Part shown: in pieces, positions 6,650 to 12,101 of the stretch
Layout: every line of letters starts with the position of its first letter
Position numbering within the stretch: the stretch's first letter is position 1
Source: Planktotalea sp.
GTDB lineage: Bacteria; Pseudomonadota; Alphaproteobacteria; Rhodobacterales; Rhodobacteraceae
Assembly: GCA_024645145.1 (NCBI GenBank)
Contig: JAHEGL010000006.1
Span: forward strand, 1 to 12,101
Length of the DNA stretch: 12,101 bases
Direction: 5' to 3'
Program-made: the position numbers and the translations under genes
Notes under the pieces: model-generated
Told to the model about the DNA's origin: nothing
The model's database searches: none
Seen by the model: the letters and a program-made list of their open reading frames with translations, nothing else

Positions 6650-9001
6650 ATGTCCAGCACTGATACATTGGTTCCTAATCATTCTACTCCGAGTAAAGCC
6701 GTCTTTCCCAATAGAACACTTTATATTCTAGCGCTGATCTTTGTGTTTGTGGGAATCGTGAATAGCACCCCTTTCATTCCGGGTTGGGAAGAGCTGTGGC
6801 GCGGTGTGACGGGCTATAAAGATTTGAAGGTACAATCCTTCGCGACCGAGTGGTTCTACCCGATTGTCTTCCTTGTGATGATGGTCATTGTCGCGCTCAA
6901 ACATTCAATGTGGCGCGCGTGGCAAGGAACGAACCGCGCAGCCTTTGGTTTGTTTATGGACGTCGCGCTGGTGGTTTCGGCGCTGCTGATATCCGTGACG
7001 TATTTGATTGAAATCGATAGTGTCTGCCTGATCGATCTAGCCAACGGTGATCGCGCGCGCTTGATTGCGGATTCTTTGCAAAAAGAAATTCAATTCGCAG
7101 AGGATTTTGGATTGCCCGTCCCTCAAACGGTGGACGATCCCAAGTGTGTGTCTACAACAGGCATTTGGTTAGTGCTGATCATGGGTGTTTCGATGCTCGT
7201 GTTTCTTGGGTATAATATCAAAGTCTGGGGTTTGCCGCTTGTGCTCGTTGCATTGGCGATGGCGCTTTATACGATTGGCACCGTATTTGTTTGGTATTTC
7301 CACGGTCCTGATGACATCAACAAGTATTTGATGACAAAACTTGGTGGTGAGCCGCGCACATTCTTGGACGGTCGCCCGAATGTGCATGACGCATTGGTCA
7401 ACAACGCCTCTGGGATGCTTGGACGGTTCATGCATGTGATCATGAACGTCGTGTTCCCCTACATTATTTTGGGTGCCATGTTTGGTAAATCAGCAGGTGG
7501 TCAGGCCTTGATTAAACTTGCGTTCCGCTGGACCCGCAATTTGCGCGGCGGTCCGGCACATGCTGCGATTGTGTCGTCTGCCATGTTTGGAACAATCACC
7601 GGAGGCCCCGTCACCAACGTGCTTTCCACAGGTGTTTTGACCATTCCAATGATGCTGCGACGTGGGTTCAGCCCGACTTTCGCGGGCGGTGTTGAGGCAG
7701 CTGCATCTTCGGGTGGTTCTATCATGCCGCCTGTCATGGGTGTTGCGGCGTTCATTCTCGCGGCGCTTACGGCCACACCTTATGGAGATGTGATTGTTGC
7801 GGCTGCCATCCCGGCGATTGCCTATTTCTTCTGTCTCTTTCTGACTGCGATGTTCCAATCTCGCAAACAAGGAATTGAAGCTTACGGTGAGCTCACTGAA
7901 GACATGCACATCAACCGCAAAGATATTCTGCATCTGATGCAAATCTTCCTGCCAATCTTGCTGATCCTTGTTCTGCTTTTGACACCAAAAGACGCGGTCG
8001 GATGTGGCCCGCTTGGTTGGTTGCTGGGGGCGCAGACGGTCATCAATGATGGTGTCTGTCGCGCAACGAGCCTGCCTTGGTTCCTGCAGCTCTATCAAAA
8101 TGCGGCTGGCGATGCTGGTGCCACTGGATGGTGGGGCGCAGCTTTTGTGATTTTGCTCCTGTTTTTGGACAAAGACTTTCGCAGGACGCCGCGCCTTGTG
8201 CTGGATGCGCTTGCGGAGTCGGGTATCACACTGTCCACGCTTTACCTGATGTTCCTTGCGGTCACAGTAATCGATGTCTGTTTGAACTTCACAGGCCTGT
8301 CCAAGTTCGTTGCAGTTGATGTATTACGCTTCTTGCTGGCGCTTGATCTCGGCAGTGGTGATAGCGTTTATATGCAATTCATTGCGCTGGGCATTACCAT
8401 GCTGTTGGCCGTTCTACTTGGCATGGGCATGCCCGCTGTGCCTGCCTATATTAACGTGGCGCTATTGATGGGGCCTTTGCTGATTGGTCTCGGCATCGCG
8501 ACGTTCACAGCGCATATGTTCATCTTTTACTTCGCGGTTGCTTCTGCGATTACGCCGCCGGTTGCGCTTGCCGCATTTGCGGCATCCACCATCACCAAAG
8601 CAGAACCCATGGCGACAGGTTTCAGTGCTGTGCGATCTGGTATTGTGATGTTTGTAATCCCATTTGTCTTCGCGTTTTATCCAGAGCTTTTGTTGATTGA
8701 CCAAGCGCTGATTGATCCAGCCAGCCCAAACAAAGATTTCCTACCGGGTTATGAGGATGGCGTCGTGTTTACTTCGCTGCTTTGGTTGCTCGCGCGATTG
8801 ATCTTTGCGCTTTATTTCGTGGCCAGTGCTTTGGCGCGCTTTGATACTGGTCCCCTGCCTCTTCCTTGGGTGGTGATCCGTTTGGCGATTGCGGGGATGA
8901 TTATGGCGAAGCCTGAAATGATCCACTTTAGCGCGATTGCAGTCGGCTTCGGCGTTTTGATTTTGCACCGCTTTTCACAGCGTCAAAATGCGAATGCATA
9001 G
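6650..9001 (+). CDS. TRAP transporter fused permease subunit (TAXI type, DctQM-like)
   Basis: This is the inner-membrane part of a secondary TRAP transporter, driven by an ion gradient and supplied by the TAXI receptor encoded upstream. The 783-residue protein is strongly hydrophobic. The N-terminal part (to about 240) has several membrane segments and fits the small DctQ-like portion. The long remainder is DctM-like, with SSAMFGTITGGPVTNVLSTG, AAASSGGSIMPPVMGVAAFI and, near the C-terminus, GMGMPAVPAYINVALL and ASAITPPVALAAFAAS, the Gly/Pro-rich half-helices typical of the ion-transporter superfamily. Two probable loops carry cysteine pairs: Cys126 with Cys166, and Cys452 with Cys470. ATG 6650 is supported by GAGG at 6639-6642. 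The stop at 9001 is 12 bases before the sulfatase start, so they are almost certainly co-transcribed. TAXI receptors are known to pair with fused permeases, as here. Confidence 0.93.
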   Translation: MSSTDTLVPNHSTPSKAVFPNRTLYILALIFVFVGIVNSTPFIPGWEELWRGVTGYKDLKVQSFATEWFYPIVFLVMMVIVALKHSMWRAWQGTNRAAFGLFMDVALVVSALLISVTYLIEIDSVCLIDLANGDRARLIADSLQKEIQFAEDFGLPVPQTVDDPKCVSTTGIWLVLIMGVSMLVFLGYNIKVWGLPLVLVALAMALYTIGTVFVWYFHGPDDINKYLMTKLGGEPRTFLDGRPNVHDALVNNASGMLGRFMHVIMNVVFPYIILGAMFGKSAGGQALIKLAFRWTRNLRGGPAHAAIVSSAMFGTITGGPVTNVLSTGVLTIPMMLRRGFSPTFAGGVEAAASSGGSIMPPVMGVAAFILAALTATPYGDVIVAAAIPAIAYFFCLFLTAMFQSRKQGIEAYGELTEDMHINRKDILHLMQIFLPILLILVLLLTPKDAVGCGPLGWLLGAQTVINDGVCRATSLPWFLQLYQNAAGDAGATGWWGAAFVILLLFLDKDFRRTPRLVLDALAESGITLSTLYLMFLAVTVIDVCLNFTGLSKFVAVDVLRFLLALDLGSGDSVYMQFIALGITMLLAVLLGMGMPAVPAYINVALLMGPLLIGLGIATFTAHMFIFYFAVASAITPPVALAAFAASTITKAEPMATGFSAVRSGIVMFVIPFVFAFYPELLLIDQALIDPASPNKDFLPGYEDGVVFTSLLWLLARLIFALYFVASALARFDTGPLPLPWVVIRLAIAGMIMAKPEMIHFSAIAVGFGVLILHRFSQRQNANA

Positions 9002-9013
9002 GGGAGCGATGAG

Positions 9014-10576
9014 ATGACAAAAAAACCAAATTTCCTTTTGTTTATCACGGATCAACATCGCGCTGATTGGCTTGGCTGCGCTGGGCATTCTGTGGTCAAG
9101 ACACCTAACATAGATGCGATTGCTGCGCAGGGGACGCGGTTCGAAGACTTCCACGTTGCTTTGCCAGTCTGCATGCCCAATCGTGCTTCGCTATTTACGG
9201 GGCGAATGCCGTCGGTGCATGGTTTGCGTCACAATGGATGTTTGCTGTCCGAACGTGCAAATACGTTTGTCGATGTACTGGCTGCGGGCGGTTATGCAAC
9301 CGCGAGCATCGGGAAGAGCCATTTGCAACCTTTCACGGATGAGCCGCCTTTGCGCAAACCGGATGGTGTGGAGCGTTTGGTACCTGAAGCGTGGAAAGAT
9401 GACGTTGGTTGCTACACCAAAGAAGAGCCAGCGAGCTTTGATAAGCCGTCTGATGCGCCCTTCGAGACGCCTTATTACGGCTTCGAGCATGTGGATATGG
9501 TGACAAGCCATGGCGATCAATGTGGTGGCCAATATGGTCAATGGTTCCGCGAGACTGTTCCGAACTGGAAAGAGCTGCATGATCCTGCAAACGAGCTTGC
9601 GCATGACTATACTTGCCCACAAGCCAATCGAACGCCAATACCTGAGGATAAGTATCCAACAGCTTGGGTTGCAGATAAAGCCGTCGAATATCTAGAGGGG
9701 CGCAAAGACGAAGACGCGCCATTCTTTGCCTTCGTGTCCTTCCCCGATCCACATCATCCGTTTAATCCACCGGGTAAATATTGGGATATGTATGATCCAG
9801 ATGATTTCGATGTGGATCTTCCCTATGACGCGCATGAGAACCCGACGCCGCCGATGCAGCACGCAAGTGAGATGTGGGAAAAGGGCATTACACCCCCCAT
9901 CCCGCAAATGCCCTTTCGAACGAGCGATCAACATGTGCGAGAGGCCAAGGCGCTGACCGCTGGTATGATCACAATGATTGACGATCATATTGGTCGCGTG
10001 ATCGATGCGCTGAAAGCGTCGGGCGAATACGATAATACAGTGATCATATTTACCTCCGATCATGGGGACTACTTGGGTGACTTCAACCTGATGTTGAAGG
10101 GTCCGATCATGCTGCCATCTATCACGCGGGTTCCGATGATCTGGTCCGATCCTAAGACGCACTCTGAGGTGCAGACGGATACGATGGCCTCGACCATCGA
10201 TATCTCAGCTAGCATCTTAGAACGCGCAGGTCTGGCTCCTTACAATGGCATACAAGGGCAAAGCTTTCTTGGCGCTTTGGATGGCACGCAAACGCACCGC
10301 GAAGAGGTGATGATCGAGCATAATGATGGTGGTCCGCGCATGGGCTTCAGCAAAGCTGTTCGCGCCCGCACGTTGCGCTCTGCGGATTGGCGCATGACTG
10401 TATATGCGGGTGAAGATTGGGGTGAGCTTTATGATCTTAACGCTGACCCGCGTGAATGTAGGAACGTTTGGGATGATCCAGAGTATGCTGGCACCAAAGC
10501 GGCTTTGTCGATGCGTTTGCTGGACCATCTGACGTTTCAAATGGACGAAAGCCCTCGCGCGACACGGCTCGCCTGA
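9014..10576 (+). CDS. Cysteine-type sulfatase (sulfate ester hydrolase), cytoplasmic
   Basis: Type I sulfatases hydrolyse sulfate esters using a formylglycine made from a cysteine in C-x-P-x-R. Here the motif is CMPNRASLFTG with Cys53 and Arg57. Other family marks are Asp13-Gln14 in FITDQHRADWLG (metal site), GKSH (Lys101, His103), SFPDPHHPFNPP, and SDHGDYLGD with Asp349-His350 (metal site); the C-terminal ELYDLNADPRE is also typical. The length of 520 residues is normal. There is no signal peptide, so the substrate must be inside the cell, fitting import by the preceding TRAP system. A G-rich ribosome site at 9001-9005 serves ATG 9014. The stop lies 9 bases before the P450 start. It does not look like choline sulfatase BetC, whose active-site surroundings and C-terminus differ. 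No formylglycine-generating enzyme gene is in the window. The family is certain; the substrate is unknown. Confidence 0.93.
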   Translation: MTKKPNFLLFITDQHRADWLGCAGHSVVKTPNIDAIAAQGTRFEDFHVALPVCMPNRASLFTGRMPSVHGLRHNGCLLSERANTFVDVLAAGGYATASIGKSHLQPFTDEPPLRKPDGVERLVPEAWKDDVGCYTKEEPASFDKPSDAPFETPYYGFEHVDMVTSHGDQCGGQYGQWFRETVPNWKELHDPANELAHDYTCPQANRTPIPEDKYPTAWVADKAVEYLEGRKDEDAPFFAFVSFPDPHHPFNPPGKYWDMYDPDDFDVDLPYDAHENPTPPMQHASEMWEKGITPPIPQMPFRTSDQHVREAKALTAGMITMIDDHIGRVIDALKASGEYDNTVIIFTSDHGDYLGDFNLMLKGPIMLPSITRVPMIWSDPKTHSEVQTDTMASTIDISASILERAGLAPYNGIQGQSFLGALDGTQTHREEVMIEHNDGGPRMGFSKAVRARTLRSADWRMTVYAGEDWGELYDLNADPRECRNVWDDPEYAGTKAALSMRLLDHLTFQMDESPRATRLA

Positions 10577-10578
10577 GG
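10575..10578 (+). promoter_or_regulatory. Ribosome binding site overlapping the sulfatase stop codon
   Basis: GAGG begins inside the TGA stop (10574-10576) of the sulfatase and sits 7 bases before ATG 10586 of the P450. This suggests coupled translation of the two genes. Confidence 0.6.
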
Positions 10579-10585
10579 TAGGTTA

Positions 10586-11773
10586 ATGGTTGATACTCAC
10601 ACCAGCGGTGCCCCAATTTGCGATGTTGATTTCTATGATGACATCAATATCGAAAACCCAGTGGCTGCATATCACAAGATGCTTTTACTCGGGTCAGTGG
10701 TCTGGCTTCCGAAGGATAAGCTTCATGCGATTTGCGGGTTTGACGCGCTGACGACATCCCTGCGCAATCATCGCGTTTTTCAATCGGGCAAGGGCGTGTC
10801 GATCAATGAGGAGATAAATCCGTTCCTTGTTGGCAGTACGTTAAACTCCGATCCGCCCCGTCACGATGAAACTCGTGCGATCACTTTTTCTCCGCTTACG
10901 CCAAGGGCGCTAAAGGATGTGAAGGACCGGATTGAGCGCGAAGCGCAAAGCCTCGCTGACACGATGGCAAATGCAGGGGAATTTGATGCAGCAAGCGACC
11001 TTGCGCCCTATCTTCCCCTGACCATCGTGCGCGATCTTGTTGGGCTTGGCGCGCATGGGTCCGACAATATGCTTGATTGGGGAGCCGCCACGTTTGAGTT
11101 GATGGGCGATCCGCGAGAACGTCGTGATGTAGCTCTGGGGAATATGAAAAAGCTACGCGCATTTTTAGAGGACCCAAAAACGCTGGATGCTTTGAAACCC
11201 GATGGTTGGGCGGATCGTGCGACGCAAGGGGGTATCGCGCATGGGTTAGAGCGTGACAAAGCGGTTGAGCTGATGCGCGACTACATCGCGCCGAGCTTGG
11301 ACACGACGATTTCTGCGATTGGCTACGCGATGATGCTGTTCGCGAAACATCCTGAGCAATGGCAGAAACTGCGCGCTGACCGTTCTTTGATTGCCAACGC
11401 GATAGAGGAAGTCGTGCGTTTGAACACACCTATCAAGGCTTTCTCGCGCTATGTTGCTGAGGACATTGAAGTGGATGGCGTACGGCTAAAGGCGGATACG
11501 CGTGTGCTCATGGTGTTTGGCGCGGCAAATCGTGATGCAGGCAAATTTCCAGACCCGGATCGTTTTGATATCGAGCGAAAAGTGCGCGGGCATGTGGGGT
11601 TTGGGCATGGTGTGCACGCGTGTCTCGGGATGCACTTGGCGCGTCTGGAAATCAGCTGTCTCTTGAACGCTTTGGCCGACCGGATCGAACAGTTTGAACT
11701 GTCCGGTCCAGTCGTTTCTTCTGTCAACAGTAGCATTCACTCGCTTGCGAGCGTGCCGATCCGCGTCGCTTAA
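10586..11773 (+). CDS. Cytochrome P450, CYP199-like
   Basis: Soluble bacterial P450s insert one oxygen atom into a substrate with electrons from a ferredoxin and its reductase. The 395-residue protein has the ExxR pair Glu275-Arg278 (EEVVR), the segment FGAANRDAGKFPDPDRFDI, and the haem loop FGHGVHACLG (339-348) with haem-ligating Cys346. The I helix carries Asp239-Thr240, the usual acid-alcohol pair for oxygen activation. From memory, the C-terminal half resembles CYP199A2 of Rhodopseudomonas (LRADPSLARNAFEEAVR, KVLMFLGSANRD, HVGFGSGVHMCVG), which demethylates or hydroxylates para-substituted benzoic acids. That similarity suggests an aromatic acid substrate but does not prove it. An oddity is Pro236-Ser237 just before Leu-Asp-Thr-Thr, where most P450s have Ala/Gly-Gly. 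No ferredoxin or reductase gene is nearby. It is the last gene of the operon, and its TAA overlaps the stop of the convergent ABC gene by 4 bases. Confidence 0.93.
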   Translation: MVDTHTSGAPICDVDFYDDINIENPVAAYHKMLLLGSVVWLPKDKLHAICGFDALTTSLRNHRVFQSGKGVSINEEINPFLVGSTLNSDPPRHDETRAITFSPLTPRALKDVKDRIEREAQSLADTMANAGEFDAASDLAPYLPLTIVRDLVGLGAHGSDNMLDWGAATFELMGDPRERRDVALGNMKKLRAFLEDPKTLDALKPDGWADRATQGGIAHGLERDKAVELMRDYIAPSLDTTISAIGYAMMLFAKHPEQWQKLRADRSLIANAIEEVVRLNTPIKAFSRYVAEDIEVDGVRLKADTRVLMVFGAANRDAGKFPDPDRFDIERKVRGHVGFGHGVHACLGMHLARLEISCLLNALADRIEQFELSGPVVSSVNSSIHSLASVPIRVA

Positions 11774-12101
11774 GCGCGCAGACCGCTGTCTTTGTCAAAG
11801 TAGTGCGCGAGCTCTGGCTTGATCGTGAAGCTCAGTGTTTCGCCTAATGCCTCAACTGGTGGCTTTTCAGTTTTCGCAATGAACTCTGTGCCGTTCGCTG
11901 TGGCCATGTGGACTAACGCGTATTCGCCAAGGTTTTCGACTAACTCAAGCTTGCCCTGGATCACCGCACTTGCGGCGTCCGCAGGTGTGAGGTGCTCTGG
12001 GCGTAGGCCAACCTGATCGTTCGCGCCAAGTTCACTACCAAGAACAGCTGCCGCAGAAGCAGGCATATCGGCCGCCGCGAAGAAGTTCATCTTTGGGCTG
12101 C
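11770..12101 (-). CDS. C-terminal part of sugar ABC transporter ATP-binding protein (MalK/UgpC type), partial
   Basis: About 110 residues are visible, and the frame stays open to the window end (reading SPKMNFFAA from the edge), so the ATG at 12090 is internal and the nucleotide-binding domain lies outside. SPKMNFF at the end of the ATPase domain and GLRPEHL in the following regulatory OB/TOBE domain are typical of ATPases serving carbohydrate or glycerol-phosphate uptake systems (MalK, UgpC, AglK). The protein ends FDKDSGLRA. It is convergent with the P450, sharing a 4-base stop overlap (11770-11773), and so probably belongs to a different operon. The particular sugar cannot be told from this fragment. 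Confidence 0.88.
   Translation of the reverse strand, partial: SPKMNFFAAADMPASAAAVLGSELGANDQVGLRPEHLTPADAASAVIQGKLELVENLGEYALVHMATANGTEFIAKTEKPPVEALGETLSFTIKPELAHYFDKDSGLRA

Noticed and set aside
7490..8098. 202-codon minus-strand frame opposite the TRAP permease
   Set aside because: Composition is very rich in Arg, His, Gln and Asn, as expected from the antisense of a membrane protein gene; the plus-strand gene is certain.
9014..10576. Choline sulfatase (betC) beside a choline dehydrogenase (betA), i.e. a choline-O-sulfate operon
   Set aside because: The active-site surroundings and C-terminus do not look like BetC, there is no betaine aldehyde dehydrogenase or BetI, and a P450 would not be expected.

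Overview
The window looks like a piece of chromosome from a marine alphaproteobacterium, most likely of the Roseobacter group (Rhodobacteraceae). This is inferred from protein style and gene types: a TAXI-type TRAP transporter with a fused permease, a sugar ABC ATPase, TrhO, and a moderate G+C content. The genus cannot be fixed from the sequence alone.

Left part (1-2958). The window opens inside trhO, a tRNA U34 hydroxylase with a rhodanese domain. About 340 bases without a supportable gene follow, ending in a short array of phased A-tract repeats (about 1101-1157). Next is a hypothetical protein of about 201 residues. After it comes an AraC-family regulator with a membrane-type N-terminal half, which appears broken by three in-frame stop codons but has no frameshift and keeps an intact HTH domain.

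Central part (2955-11773). This is a coherent catabolic locus. A steroid-dehydrogenase-like SDR on the minus strand is divergent from a plus-strand series: GMC alcohol/choline-dehydrogenase-like flavoenzyme, TAXI periplasmic binding protein, fused TRAP permease, cysteine-type sulfatase, and a CYP199-like cytochrome P450. The last three genes are tightly spaced (gaps of 12 and 9 bases). A GC-rich hairpin separates the binding protein from the permease. Two inverted repeats lie in the SDR/GMC divergent region and are candidate operators. The simplest reading is that the TRAP system imports a small anionic sulfated compound, the cytoplasmic sulfatase removes the sulfate, and the P450, GMC enzyme and SDR oxidise the organic part. 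The substrate is unknown; a sulfated phenolic or other aromatic acid is one possibility suggested by the P450's resemblance to CYP199.

Right edge (11770-12101). The C-terminal part of a MalK/UgpC-type sugar ABC transporter ATPase runs off the window on the minus strand. The locus is bounded on both sides by convergent genes whose stop codons overlap by four bases (2955-2958 and 11770-11773).

The points most worth following up are the sulfatase-P450-TRAP combination, the altered oxygen-activation motif in the P450 I helix, the in-frame-stop AraC gene next to the locus, and the A-tract array.
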